Shown here: in pieces, positions 1 to 8,781 of the stretch | How positions within the stretch are numbered: the stretch's first letter is position 1 | How the letters are laid out: the number at the start of each line of letters is the position of its first letter | Assembly (NCBI GenBank): GCA_047972995.1 | Contig: JBKEBD010000013.1 | Location: 62,001-126,000 of the forward strand | DNA length: 64,000 nucleotides | Source: JBKEDC01 sp047972995 | Lineage (GTDB): Bacteria; Bacteroidota; Bacteroidia; Bacteroidales; Prolixibacteraceae | Direction: 5' to 3' | The notes under the pieces: generated by a model | Seen by the model: the letters and a program-made list of their open reading frames with translations, nothing else | Told to the model about the DNA's origin: nothing | Database searches by the model: none | Translations under genes and position numbers: made by a program

Positions 1-915
1 GTAAACCCAACCGTCAGCCACTACCACGCGTTTATGGTCGGGAGATAATACCGCAATTAGCACATATGGGCCACCCATCCAATCGCCTTCTAGTCGCCAT
101 AAGCCTCTCACTTCGGCGGCATAATTTCCTTTAAACTTGAAAACCTGAAAGGCTGTTGGTACACGATGTTCCGATACCATGAAACTACTATCGGCAGGAC
201 CTTCAACGTAGGCTTTGAGCAATGAGTCGCGTTTGTTTACGATGTAGCTGGAAGTGAATGTGCTGTCGGATGTGTAGGGGAATGAATAGACCATGACATT
301 TTGTGTAATTTCGGGGGTATCATATCTAGCCCAATAGAAATCGGGTTTGTCGCTAGCTTTAATGTATCCCACAGGCAGAATGATTTTCACACCAAACTTT
401 TCTCTGATGTCAGCCACTACCTCATGTTTTTGATAATTGGCGTAGTTGCCCATCAATCGGTTACGCTCGCCTTGTAGCATGAATGCGGTAATCTTTTCTC
501 CTTTTTCGTGATAGAGTTGGAGGAAGTCGGCTTTGGTTTTGGCATAGATTTCCACTACCGATTGAGGCTGTGCCCACACATCATACTTATAAACTACACG
601 AGTAGAATCGACCGAAGGTGAGATATTCACTTGAATGATGCTGCGGTTGGCTTTGAATATATCGGCGAAAGCAGCGGGAGGCACAGGAAGTACATCGAAT
701 AATGGTTCCGCTTGAGGCAATGATACTTGCTCTTGCGTAAGCTGTGCTCTAATGGCACCACCTACTGTGTCTTTCCAAAGGCTTTCAGGAATGACCACCA
801 CAAGCTCTCCAATTTTTCCTGACACTTTGCGCTGCATGTTGTGAGTTTTTTCTCCCTTGCAACCAATAGCAGCTATGGCGAGTAATGTCAAAAGTATTTT
901 GCTAAATGCATTCAT
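1..915 (-). CDS. DUF4837 family lipoprotein (3' end outside window)
   Basis: The reading frame is open from an ATG at 915 down to the window edge, so about 305 residues are visible and the stop is missing. The first residues form a lipoprotein signal peptide with the lipid-attachment Cys in the context AIGCKG, so the protein is probably anchored in the envelope. The rest is soluble and recalls the Bacteroidota-specific DUF4837 family, whose role is unknown. It is the last visible gene of a minus-strand run (dxr, rseP, tatA, this gene); 123 bp with short repeats and a GC-rich hairpin separate it from tatA. The family call is from memory of the motif pattern; the lipoprotein call is seen directly. 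Confidence 0.7.
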   Translation of the reverse strand, partial: MNAFSKILLTLLAIAAIGCKGEKTHNMQRKVSGKIGELVVVIPESLWKDTVGGAIRAQLTQEQVSLPQAEPLFDVLPVPPAAFADIFKANRSIIQVNISPSVDSTRVVYKYDVWAQPQSVVEIYAKTKADFLQLYHEKGEKITAFMLQGERNRLMGNYANYQKHEVVADIREKFGVKIILPVGYIKASDKPDFYWARYDTPEITQNVMVYSFPYTSDSTFTSSYIVNKRDSLLKAYVEGPADSSFMVSEHRVPTAFQVFKFKGNYAAEVRGLWRLEGDWMGGPYVLIAVLSPDHKRVVVADGWVY

Positions 916-1038
916 GGTATGAGATGTTGGATGATAAATTATTAGACTGCTAGATGATGAATTATTAGGCTTTTGGATGATGTATTAGCTAGGGAAGCAT
1001 CCCTCCCCGAAAGGGAGGAGGGAAGATCCATTGCCTCA
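916..1038. repeat. Intergenic repeats and GC-rich hairpin
   Basis: Between tatA and the DUF4837 gene, an imperfect unit of about 22 bp built on GATGATNAATTATTAG occurs two to three times (about 921-985). It is followed by a GC-rich hairpin with CCTCCC at 1002-1007 pairing with GGGAGG at 1013-1018. Hairpins of this C-rich/G-rich type are common in Bacteroidota intergenic regions; a similar one lies at 8682-8728. No T-run follows, so a terminator role is doubtful. Confidence 0.45.
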
Positions 1039-1194
1039 TTATTTTTCATCATCTTCTTTAGATGCGTCTTTGAATTCTTTCACGCCTTTGCCTAGTCCTT
1101 TCATCAATTCAGGGATTTTTTTTCCTCCAAAAAGAATCAAAACAATAACAACAATGGCGATGAGTTCGGTAGTTCCGATAAATAGTAGTTCCAT
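1039..1194 (-). CDS. tatA: Twin-arginine translocase TatA/E-type subunit
   Basis: This 51-residue protein is a minimal TatA. It starts at the ATG at 1194 (MELLFIGTTELI), has one N-terminal membrane helix of about 18 residues ending in LFGGKKIPEL, then an amphipathic helix (MKGLGKGVKEFKDA) and a short acidic tail (SKEDDEK). The FGGKKIPELMKGLGKG segment is the family hallmark; TatA forms the pore of the Tat pathway for folded proteins. It lies 7 bp after rseP and is probably cotranscribed with it. tatC is not in the window. Confidence 0.9.
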   Translation of the reverse strand: MELLFIGTTELIAIVVIVLILFGGKKIPELMKGLGKGVKEFKDASKEDDEK

Positions 1195-1201
1195 AGCCTT
1201 A

Positions 1202-2536
1202 TTATTTAAATAGTCTAAGAATGTCGTTTCCGTTGGCGTAAACCACCAAGATAAGTAAAAGAATCATGCCCACAGTTTGAGCATATTCTAAGAACTTATC
1301 GCTAGGTTTTCTGCCTGTAATAATTTCCCAAAGCAAGAACATAACGTGACCGCCATCGAGTGCAGGAATGGGAAGTAGGTTCATTACTCCCAAAATGATA
1401 GAGAGGAATGCTGTCATGTTCCAGAATTTGTACCAATCCCAAGAAGAGGGGAAAATGTTGCCAATGGCGATGAACCCACCCAATGATTCATAGGCTTTGG
1501 TTTCGGGTTTGAAGAACAGTTTTAGTTGGTTCAAATAGCTTTTAATCGTAGTGAAACCAAGTTTAAAACCGGCTGGAATAGCTTCGAAGAAACCATAGTC
1601 GATAGTTTTATATTCAAGATAGTTGTAGGCTTCGGCAGCAAACTGCGGTTGAAATCCAACTGTGCCCGATTCGCTTACTGTTACAGGAATGTTTAAGGTG
1701 TTTTCTCCACGGATAATTTGGAAAGTTACGCTGCGATTGGCGTGGCTTCTGATGTAGCTTGTCATTTGGTCGTAGAACTGGAAGCTATGGCTGTCGATGC
1801 TAGCTACTTTGTCGCCTGCTTGCAAACCGGCTTGTTGCGCAGGACCATCTTCGGAAAGAACCGCGATGTTGAATTTGCTGAACAAACGAGGTTCGAAGCT
1901 CATTTCTCCTTTAAGAAGGCTAGGTAGGAATTCGGTGGTAATAGGCACTTCCACCATGCTGCCATTTCGTTGCACTTCTACTTGTTTTGCGCCATCAATA
2001 GCAATGGTAGGTAAGAATTTAGCGAAATTAGTTATTTCTCGACCATCAACAGAAATGATTTTATCGCCATTTTCAAAACCCATGGCTTGTGCGGCAGCAT
2101 TCACGCTGATACCTTCGGTGAGGCTTGTTGTGGGCAAATAGGAAGTGCCCCATGTAAATAGAATCCCGATGTAAATGATAAATGCCAAGATGAAGTTGAA
2201 CAGCACGCCACCAATCATGATGAGTAGGCGTTGCCATTTGTTTTTCGAGCGGAATTCCCAAGGTTTGGGTTCTTCTTTGAGCGCTTCGGTGTTCATCGAC
2301 TCATCTACCATGCCCGATATGGCCACGTAGCCACCAAGTGGAACCCAGCCGATACCATATTCAGTTTCGCCAATTTTCTTTTTCCACAAAGAGAACCAAG
2401 GGTTGAAGAATAAGTAGAATTTTTCTACGCGGGTTTTGAAGAGGCGTGCAAATAGGAAGTGTCCAAATTCATGGATGATTACTAATAATGATAAACTCAA
2501 TACGAGTTGAGCAGCTTTTATTAAGATCTCTTGCAT
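1202..2536 (-). CDS. rseP: RseP-type site-2 protease (M50), two PDZ domains
   Basis: This 444-residue intramembrane zinc metalloprotease cleaves membrane substrates such as anti-sigma factors and leftover signal peptides. The zinc-binding HEFGH motif is at residues 22-26 in the first membrane helix, and the partner motif NLLPIPALDGGH (Asp394) lies in a C-terminal membrane segment. Two PDZ-like segments lie between them, with their ligand-groove regions near residues 145-165 (GDKIISVDG) and 232-250 (GLQAGDKVASID). Further membrane helices are at about 103-128, 375-400 and 421-436. It follows dxr by 62 bp, an order common in bacteria. Length and motifs match the family, and nothing is missing. 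Confidence 0.94.
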   Translation of the reverse strand: MQEILIKAAQLVLSLSLLVIIHEFGHFLFARLFKTRVEKFYLFFNPWFSLWKKKIGETEYGIGWVPLGGYVAISGMVDESMNTEALKEEPKPWEFRSKNKWQRLLIMIGGVLFNFILAFIIYIGILFTWGTSYLPTTSLTEGISVNAAAQAMGFENGDKIISVDGREITNFAKFLPTIAIDGAKQVEVQRNGSMVEVPITTEFLPSLLKGEMSFEPRLFSKFNIAVLSEDGPAQQAGLQAGDKVASIDSHSFQFYDQMTSYIRSHANRSVTFQIIRGENTLNIPVTVSESGTVGFQPQFAAEAYNYLEYKTIDYGFFEAIPAGFKLGFTTIKSYLNQLKLFFKPETKAYESLGGFIAIGNIFPSSWDWYKFWNMTAFLSIILGVMNLLPIPALDGGHVMFLLWEIITGRKPSDKFLEYAQTVGMILLLILVVYANGNDILRLFK

Positions 2537-2598
2537 AATTATCGGTTGTAAATTTTTAATGTTTTACTATTGAGGATTAACAGCCCATGGGCTATTTC

Positions 2599-3765
2599 CT
2601 ATAATTTATATTTTTGATTGATTAATGATTGCGTGAATAATCGCGTTTCGTTGTCGCACGCCACATAGTCATTAATTGTTGGTTGCGCAATATAGCTTAA
2701 TTTTTGCATACAGTCGCCAATGATGCTTGGCATATCAACAAAACGAGTTTCTTCTTTTAAGAAAGCTGCCACAGCTACTTCGTTGGCAGCATTGATAATA
2801 CAAGGCATATTTCCGCCTTGTTTCATGGCTTCAAAAGCTAGGGCAAGGTTCGGGAATTTCTCTAAATTGGGTTGTTCGAAGTTCAGTTGAGGGTAGTTCA
2901 TGAAGTTAAATCGTTCGAATGAAGATTTCAAACGTTTGGGAAATTTCAGGGCGTATTGAATAGGCAATTTCATGTCGGGTAATCCCATTTGGGCTTTCAT
3001 CGAGCCATCGGTGAATTGCACCAAGGAGTGCACAATACTTTGAGGGTGTATAATTACCTCAATTTGTTCGGGCTTAAGACCGAATAGCCATTTGGCTTCA
3101 ATTACTTCGAATCCTTTATTCATCATGCTTGCCGAGTCGATGGTAATTTTTGAGCCCATTTCCCAGTTGGGGTGCTTTAGGGCATCGGCTTTCGTTACTT
3201 TTTCAAGCTCTTTCAAGCTGTGATTTCGGAAAGGACCGCCAGAGGCTGTGAGAATAATTTTCTCAATTTCATTCATGTGCTCGCCCACAAGACATTGAAA
3301 GATCGCTGAATGTTCGGAGTCAACGGGGTAAATGTTTACGCCTTTGCGCAGCGCAGCTTCCGTAATGATTTCGCCAGCCACAACAAGCGTTTCTTTATTG
3401 GCAAGCGCTATGTTTCTGCCGGCTTCAATGGCGCTTAGTGTGGGAAGTAGCCCGGCATAGCCCACCATGGCAGTTACCACCGTGTCGATGGAATCCATTT
3501 GCACTACTTGAGCGAGCGCATCGTTTCCAGCATAGCATTTGATGTCTTCGTTTGCCAGCGCATCGCAAAGTTTGTTGTAATGCGCTTCGTTGGCAATAAC
3601 AGCCACATTTGGTTTATGTTTTAAGGCTTGCTGAATGAGTAAGTCGATATTGTTGTTTGCCGAAAGCACCTCTACTTCAAAGTGGGCGCTTTGTTCCTCG
3701 ATAACTTCAAGGGTTTGAGTTCCAATGGAGCCGGTAGAACCGAGTATGGCTATTTTCTTTTTCAT
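2599..3765 (-). CDS. dxr: 1-deoxy-D-xylulose 5-phosphate reductoisomerase
   Basis: A 388-residue cytosolic enzyme of the MEP isoprenoid pathway that converts DXP to MEP using NADPH and a divalent metal. The NADPH-binding GSTGSIG loop is at residues 9-15. The metal ligands lie in PVDSEHSA (Asp149, Glu151), and the substrate-binding region includes ASGGPF (174-179), the HPNWEMGSKITIDSASMMNKG stretch from about 198, and HPQSIVHSLVQ. Length is typical. A candidate -7 element (TAAATTTG on the minus strand, 3839-3846) lies about 75 bp upstream, so dxr probably heads the dxr-rseP-tatA-DUF4837 unit. Confidence 0.96.
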   Translation of the reverse strand: MKKKIAILGSTGSIGTQTLEVIEEQSAHFEVEVLSANNNIDLLIQQALKHKPNVAVIANEAHYNKLCDALANEDIKCYAGNDALAQVVQMDSIDTVVTAMVGYAGLLPTLSAIEAGRNIALANKETLVVAGEIITEAALRKGVNIYPVDSEHSAIFQCLVGEHMNEIEKIILTASGGPFRNHSLKELEKVTKADALKHPNWEMGSKITIDSASMMNKGFEVIEAKWLFGLKPEQIEVIIHPQSIVHSLVQFTDGSMKAQMGLPDMKLPIQYALKFPKRLKSSFERFNFMNYPQLNFEQPNLEKFPNLALAFEAMKQGGNMPCIINAANEVAVAAFLKEETRFVDMPSIIGDCMQKLSYIAQPTINDYVACDNETRLFTQSLINQKYKL

Positions 3766-3838
3766 TTGTTTTAAGATTGCAATTCAAGCTCATACCTCAT
3801 CAATTGCGCTGATGGTTGGTAAAAGCAAAATAAAGCTC

Positions 3839-3846
3839 CAAATTTA
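3839..3846 (-). promoter_or_regulatory. Candidate -7 promoter element for dxr
   Basis: On the minus strand the sequence reads TAAATTTG, matching the Bacteroidota -7 consensus TAnnTTTG. No clear TTTG is found at the -33 distance, so support is only the -7 match and its location upstream of the first gene of a likely operon. Confidence 0.35.
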
Positions 3847-3918
3847 ATAAGATTAGTATTAATATTCACCTTGAGGGCACAAAATAGTTGGTGAATAGCA
3901 TATAAAATCAAGTGCTTG

Positions 3919-4815
3919 TTAGTTAATATTTGAGTTGAAGTTAATGTAGTTGGCGGGATTAATGGGCTGTCCTTTGTACCACAATTCGAAGTGAAGGTGT
4001 GGTCCTGTGGTTAGCTTCCCGGTGTTACCCATGATAGCGATAGCTTCGCCGGCTTTCACGGTTTCGCCTGTTTTCTTCAGTAGGTTGAGGTTGTGCTTGT
4101 ACACCGACACCAGATTGTGGTTGTGCTGAATGTACATGATATATCCTGTTTCGATGGTGTATCCGGCAAAAATGACGGTGCCATCGAGCGTGGCATTAAT
4201 GGTGGCTTCGGGCGAACTGGTTAGGTCGATGCCAAAGTGTTGTATTGAAGCGTCGTATTGGTCGGTTATAATGCCTTCGATGGGCCTGAAGAAAGCCAAA
4301 TCGTTGATGTTTTGCTGCTCGTCGTTGGCGGTGTTTACTTCCTTTGGCAGCTGCTGATTGCCCAGTAGGTGCAATTGAAAAATAGAGTCGTGGTCGAAAT
4401 TGTATTCCGAAAGCTCATTCCCAACGAGTAGAGTAGAATCGATGTCTAGCATTGCTTTTTCTTCGGGCACATCGCCGTGAATGATTGCTTGTATTGATTC
4501 TAGGAAGTTTTTTTGTAGCTCGAGTTCATAGCGCAACGAGTCAACTAGTGCTGCGTTTTGAATCAGGTTTTTTCGCATTCCAGCTTCGGGATATCCGGGT
4601 ACTAATTGGCGAATGGGGGTGAAGAAAATGAGAAAAGTGGTAATGCCTATCAGTGGGATGATGGCAAGTAGCACCCATTGCAGCACTTTAACACGAGTCA
4701 TGCGCATACTCCAAACGGCTTGGAATGTGTTGTCGTCGTATATCATTAAGCGATAACGGTTGCTAAGCTTTCTTATTATCTTTTCTCTGTTTTGTCCTTT
4801 TCCCTTTTTCTTCAT
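3919..4815 (-). CDS. Membrane-anchored M23 (LytM) metallopeptidase
   Basis: A 298-residue protein with a basic N-terminal cytosolic tail (about 45 residues), one membrane helix near 46-68, a short helical linker and a C-terminal M23 domain from about 190. The zinc and catalytic motifs are intact: HFGIDL supplies His and Asp, and TTGPHLHFELWY supplies the HxH pair. M23 enzymes cut peptidoglycan cross-bridges in the periplasm, so a role in wall remodelling is expected. It lies 86 bp after the pseudouridine synthase gene and has a candidate -7 element right before its start. Confidence 0.88.
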   Translation of the reverse strand: MKKKGKGQNREKIIRKLSNRYRLMIYDDNTFQAVWSMRMTRVKVLQWVLLAIIPLIGITTFLIFFTPIRQLVPGYPEAGMRKNLIQNAALVDSLRYELELQKNFLESIQAIIHGDVPEEKAMLDIDSTLLVGNELSEYNFDHDSIFQLHLLGNQQLPKEVNTANDEQQNINDLAFFRPIEGIITDQYDASIQHFGIDLTSSPEATINATLDGTVIFAGYTIETGYIMYIQHNHNLVSVYKHNLNLLKKTGETVKAGEAIAIMGNTGKLTTGPHLHFELWYKGQPINPANYINFNSNIN

Positions 4816-4827
4816 AATACAAAACTA

Positions 4828-4835
4828 CAAAAATA
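4828..4835 (-). promoter_or_regulatory. Candidate -7 element for the M23 peptidase gene
   Basis: The minus strand reads TATTTTTG, a full match to TAnnTTTG. It ends 12 bp before the start codon, so the leader would be only a few bases. No -33 TTTG is present at normal spacing. Confidence 0.4.
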
Positions 4836-4901
4836 TGGAAGTAAATTAGGGGTGTTTAATCTTATTTTGGTTTTTAGTAAGCAAAGGAATTGTATTTGCG
4901 A

Positions 4902-6575
4902 CTAAAATGGTGTGGGCACATGAAATGTTATGCGCTCGCCCGTATTAGGGTGTGTAATTTCCAAGCTTTCAGCGTGCAAGTGTAATCGCTGGGCTGCTTT
5001 CCCGTAGAGTGAATCGCCCACAATAGGGCAGTTTAGTCCTTGAATATGGGTGGCATGAACACGCAGTTGGTGGGTTCTACCTGTTATGGGGTGAAAGCGC
5101 ACACGGGTTTGATTGGCTTGTCGTTCGATCACCTCCCAATGCGTGCGCGCTGACTTGCCGTGTTGGTGGCACACCAATTGCTGCGGACGATTGTGTATAT
5201 CTACACGAAGAGGCAGGTTGATGATGCCGCTATTGGCAGTAATTACACCATCGAGCACGGCAATGTAGCATTTGTGTGTGGTTCGGTTGATGAACTGTGC
5301 TTGCAGTGCCTTGTAAGTGTTTTCGTCTTTGGCTGCAAGTAGCACGCCCGAAGTGCCCATATCGAGCCGATGAACTAGTAAGGGGGCAGGTGTGTATGCT
5401 TCTTTAAGTTGCTGAAGAACAGAGTTAAGTTGAGACTTTCCCGGTACAGAAAGGAAGTTTTCGGGCTTGTTTATAACTACCATCCATTCATCTTCATAGC
5501 AGATATCAAGCTTTCGGGGCGATGCTGCTTGCGTGACTATGGGGTTATCTTCTAGGGGCACACCGTATAGCATATGCTTTAATAAAGGGGCGCATTTGTT
5601 TTGGCAAGGCGGATAAAACAGTTTATGCTTCCGAATTTCAGATTTTGGTGAAGCTCCCCACCAAAATTCGGCAAGAGCAAGGGGGCGAAGTTTTTGCTGA
5701 AAGGCATGTTGGAGTAGCTTGGGTGCAGCGCAATCGCCTGTGCCTGCCGGGGGGGTGTCTAGGGCCTGTTCGTGGAAGATTTGTAGTACGTCTTTTTGTT
5801 CTTGCTTGCTGTTGACTAATTGAAAGTTTCGAAAGATTTCTTCTTGTAGATTTGCCGATTGTATTTTACGCTTTTCTTTTAGCTTGTTAATGATAACTTG
5901 TGTTTTTTCGACAATTTGCTGCGAGGTGATTATTTTCTCTTTTATATTGACTAATAGTTGTTTGAGTGATGATTTTGATCTAGCACTTTCGTTGTTTAAT
6001 TCAGAAAGTCGATTTTGTAAAAACTCTCCGCTGAGAGTTTCAGTTGCTATTTGGCGAAGTTTTTGTCGCTCAATTTTATCAGCTTTGAGCTTTGCTTTTC
6101 CTTCTTGATGATATTTTTCAAACTCCTCTTTGGTGGCTTTTAGGGCTTGTTTTTCATGCTGAAAGTTGGTGCTTTCTTCAAGTAGTTTAATTTCTTCATT
6201 TAGCTTAGATAGTTCCCGTTCGCCATGTTTAAAGAATCCTTTTTTGTCGAGCAAGTTATAGACAGGAGGTACAAAATGGGGGTGATTGTTGCATTCGCCA
6301 ATAGCGCCAGAAAATCCAGCTAAATAGCCCAAGTTGCCCGATGGCAGTTCAACGACGAGCACGCCAAACATTTTACCGATGGTGTTTTCGTTGCCAGACG
6401 TGCCTAGTAATTCATTCCATTCGTCTTGTTGAGCTAAGAAATCTTGCAATTCTTGGGCAGCCATAAGACACAACGGATGAGGCTTGTTACTATATAAGTA
6501 AGGAAAACGAGTTGGAACTTTTATCGAGCTGATGTCATGTTGAAAGTTATGAACACGTGCGGGGTTATTGAGCAT
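4902..6575 (-). CDS. RluA-family pseudouridine synthase with long N-terminal extension
   Basis: At 557 residues this is about twice the size of a simple RluA enzyme. The catalytic domain is C-terminal (about 355-557): HRLDMGTSGVLL carries the catalytic Asp (Asp405), and RTHQLRVH is the second family motif. It should isomerise uridines in rRNA or tRNA. The N-terminal part holds a globular segment (about 20-115), a charged coiled coil (about 118-250) and a motif region (PPAGTGDCAAPKLLQ, 275-289; EFWWG, 303-307; YPPCQNKC, 321-328) whose cysteines could bind metal. I know this long architecture from Bacteroidota and gammaproteobacteria, but the role of the extension is unknown. An S4 domain is not evident. 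Confidence 0.85.
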   Translation of the reverse strand: MLNNPARVHNFQHDISSIKVPTRFPYLYSNKPHPLCLMAAQELQDFLAQQDEWNELLGTSGNENTIGKMFGVLVVELPSGNLGYLAGFSGAIGECNNHPHFVPPVYNLLDKKGFFKHGERELSKLNEEIKLLEESTNFQHEKQALKATKEEFEKYHQEGKAKLKADKIERQKLRQIATETLSGEFLQNRLSELNNESARSKSSLKQLLVNIKEKIITSQQIVEKTQVIINKLKEKRKIQSANLQEEIFRNFQLVNSKQEQKDVLQIFHEQALDTPPAGTGDCAAPKLLQHAFQQKLRPLALAEFWWGASPKSEIRKHKLFYPPCQNKCAPLLKHMLYGVPLEDNPIVTQAASPRKLDICYEDEWMVVINKPENFLSVPGKSQLNSVLQQLKEAYTPAPLLVHRLDMGTSGVLLAAKDENTYKALQAQFINRTTHKCYIAVLDGVITANSGIINLPLRVDIHNRPQQLVCHQHGKSARTHWEVIERQANQTRVRFHPITGRTHQLRVHATHIQGLNCPIVGDSLYGKAAQRLHLHAESLEITHPNTGERITFHVPTPF

Positions 6576-6642
6576 GGTATTGTATATATATAATTATAGC
6601 CTAAGTTTTGATCGAGCTTTCTCGTTGGGTTTATTGAGCGAA

Positions 6643-6650
6643 CAAAATTA
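6643..6650 (-). promoter_or_regulatory. Candidate -7 element for the pseudouridine synthase gene
   Basis: The minus strand reads TAATTTTG, a perfect TAnnTTTG, 67 bp upstream of the start codon. No -33 TTTG is seen at 19 bp. Confidence 0.4.
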
Positions 6651-7224
6651 GCGCTTTTTTGTCTTGGTTTGGTCAATATGCTCATCTTTCCCACATGGAA
6701 TATTTGGTTTCGGAGTGGCAAAAATGCGATGATTATAAAATTGCTATTTGTTGCGTGTTGAAAAAAGGGTTCGTCGGATGGTCTGACTTGTATTTTTGTT
6801 GTAGAAAGTATCGGGCGGTACAATTATATTCTATTTTTCTGCCAAAAGCAATGAAAAACTATCAAATAAGTGCAAGTAATCTTCTTTTTATTTTGTAAAT
6901 GATAGATAGACAGAACGATGTGAAAAAATACAAGAGTAGCCCCCATCAACTTAGTTGGAAGTTGCATTAGTAACCAATTGTGTTGATAGAGGTATAATAT
7001 CACCCTACAATTAGCTATAATACCCCCTGTTTTTTCGCTTAACATAGCATGGAAAAATTGGTATGCAAATGCCGAAAATGATAGATTTTTGGGTGAAATG
7101 TCCTATAATGATATGTTAAAACGAAATATTTACACTTTTTTACAAAGGCAAATACTTTCTTGTATTTCAAAGAGTTCTTAAATGATATTTCGAAATGAAA
7201 ACGTTCACATTGAAATGTTAAAAT

Positions 7225-7254
7225 TTTGTCAAATATATATTATTCTTATCTTGG
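7225..7254 (+). promoter_or_regulatory. Candidate promoter of the pectin PUL
   Basis: TTTG at 7225-7228 is followed after 18 bp by TATCTTGG (7247-7254), one base off the TAnnTTTG consensus. This gives a leader of about 50 bp to the first lyase gene, containing a small hairpin (7271-7290). Confidence 0.5.
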
Positions 7255-7307
7255 CACCTAGAAAAAAGTGGCTTATTCACTAAGATAAGCTAAATAAAAG
7301 CAAAATT

Positions 7308-8678
7308 ATGTTATTATTCATTCGGAATCTTTTAGTATTTATAACCGTACTTCTATCTTCTTTAGATACTTTGAGTGCTGAGCAGTTGCCCGCTTTTCCA
7401 ACGGCAGAAGGAGGCGGTATGTACACCTCGGGAGGTCGTGGAGGTAAGGTGCTTTATGTAACCGATCTTTCAGATTCAGGCAAAAAAGGTTCTTTCCGTT
7501 GGGCCGTTACGCGTAAATATCCACGCACAGTGGTTTTTGCGGTGTCGGGCACCATTGAGCTAGAAAAGAAGCTAAACATTCGCGCCGATAGCCTTACTAT
7601 TGCAGGACAAACAGCACCCGGCGATGGTATTACAATTAAAGGATATCCGGTGTTGCTTCAAGCAAACAACATTATAGTGCGTTACATTCGTTTCCGCATG
7701 GGCGATGAGACGATGCAACAAAACGATGCCTTCGAGGGGCAATTTCAAGAGAATATCATGATCGACCATTGCAGCGTGAGCTGGGGAACCGATGAGCAAG
7801 CCTCTTTCTATGGCAATAAAAATTTCACCATGCAGTGGTGTATTATCGCCGAAAGCTTGAACTACTCGGTGCACAAAAAAGGGAATCATGGCTATGGCGC
7901 GATTTGGGGGGGTAAGAATGCTACATTTCACCACAATTTGCTAGCTAATAATAATAGTAGAAACCCACGATTCGACCACCCCGGTATTTATGATTCAGAA
8001 GAACAAATGGCCGAATATCGTGGAAATGTAGAGTTTGTGAATAACGTAATCTACAACTGGTACAACCACGCAAGCTATGGTGGCGAGCTGGGAGCGTTCA
8101 ATATGATCAATAACTATTACAAGCCCGGTGCCGACTCGAAGCGTAAAGATGTTTTCTTCAGAGCTTATAAGGAAGAATATGGCTATGGTAAGTTCTTTGT
8201 AAGTGGAAATGTTTTGGAAGGTAGCAAAACTGTTACAAAAGATAACACCGCAGGTTTAGATTTAGACGAAGATGGAAATCTGAATAATATCTTGCTTGCG
8301 CAATCGATTGCTGTGGATGGCAATCTGAAGATTGACAAAGCAAATAAAGCCTATGGAAGGGTGTTGGCTAGTGCCGGAGCTTCTTATGCTCGCGATGCGG
8401 TAGATGCTCGTTTGGTGCAAGAAGTAAAAACAGGGGTATCTACCTATAAAGGAAGTGTGGGCGGTCATGCCGGGATTATTGATTCGCAAAACGATGTGGG
8501 TGGATGGCCAGAGCTGAAATCGACAGCCGCACCGCTCGATACCGACCAAGACGGTATGCCCGATGAATGGGAGCGCAAGCAAAAGCTTGATGCCAGCGAT
8601 GCTGCCGATGCCAATAAGGTAGGCAAATCAGGCTATACGATGCTAGAGGTTTACTTGAATGAAATAACTGGAAGCTAA
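7308..8678 (+). CDS. Secreted pectate lyase, PL1 family
   Basis: This 456-residue protein has a signal peptide (about 1-24) without a lipobox, so it is probably periplasmic or released. The PL1 right-handed beta-helix begins with AFPTAEGGG and GGRGG (29-46) and runs to about 385; it includes GTIEL, GQTAPGDG (100-107), RYIRFR and the NNSRNPRFD segment (215-223), which sits where PL1 enzymes carry the catalytic Arg. The C-terminus has a calcium-binding DTDQDGMPDEWE loop (411-422) and a YTMLEVYLN tail typical of Bacteroidota lyases. It should cleave pectate or related galacturonan by beta-elimination. It is the first PUL gene, 103 bp before susC, and a paralogue of the gene at 17735. The PL1 subfamily was not determined. 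Confidence 0.88.
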   Translation: MLLFIRNLLVFITVLLSSLDTLSAEQLPAFPTAEGGGMYTSGGRGGKVLYVTDLSDSGKKGSFRWAVTRKYPRTVVFAVSGTIELEKKLNIRADSLTIAGQTAPGDGITIKGYPVLLQANNIIVRYIRFRMGDETMQQNDAFEGQFQENIMIDHCSVSWGTDEQASFYGNKNFTMQWCIIAESLNYSVHKKGNHGYGAIWGGKNATFHHNLLANNNSRNPRFDHPGIYDSEEQMAEYRGNVEFVNNVIYNWYNHASYGGELGAFNMINNYYKPGADSKRKDVFFRAYKEEYGYGKFFVSGNVLEGSKTVTKDNTAGLDLDEDGNLNNILLAQSIAVDGNLKIDKANKAYGRVLASAGASYARDAVDARLVQEVKTGVSTYKGSVGGHAGIIDSQNDVGGWPELKSTAAPLDTDQDGMPDEWERKQKLDASDAADANKVGKSGYTMLEVYLNEITGS

Positions 8679-8681
8679 AGC

Positions 8682-8728
8682 CGAAGCCCCCTAGCTCCCC
8701 CGAGGGGGAGAACCCGAACAGGGGTGGA
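8682..8728. repeat. Interspersed GC-rich hairpin repeat
   Basis: Right after the lyase stop codon, CTCCCCC pairs with GGGGGAG around a C/G-rich loop (about 8694-8712), inside the kind of CCCCCTAGC...GGGGGAGAACCC context often scattered in Bacteroidota genomes. It could trim or stabilise the transcript between the lyase and susC genes. No poly-T follows. Confidence 0.55.
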
Positions 8729-8781
8729 AATAATTAGAAATAATCTCACAACTATATAATCAATTTAAACGAGAGAATTTT

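Larger units (their letters stand above)
6576..7307. other. 732-bp intergenic region between divergent transcription units
   Basis: No convincing gene is present; the short open frames here have no family resemblance and poor codon usage. The region separates the minus-strand synthase gene from the plus-strand PUL. It holds the candidate -7 element of the synthase gene (6643-6650), a palindrome ATTTCGAAAT (7187-7196), a candidate PUL promoter (7225-7254) and a leader hairpin GCTTAT/ATAAGC (7271-7276 with 7285-7290). The palindrome lies just upstream of the promoter, where an activator could bind, but no regulator gene is adjacent. Confidence 0.6.

Noticed and set aside
1031..1213. Plus-strand open frame over tatA
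   Set aside because: It is the antisense shadow of tatA, whose minus-strand frame has clear family motifs.
6659..6898. A 79-residue plus-strand open frame in the large intergenic gap
   Set aside because: No family resemblance, Cys/Trp-rich composition unlike neighbours, overlap with the promoter of the minus-strand gene; most likely chance.
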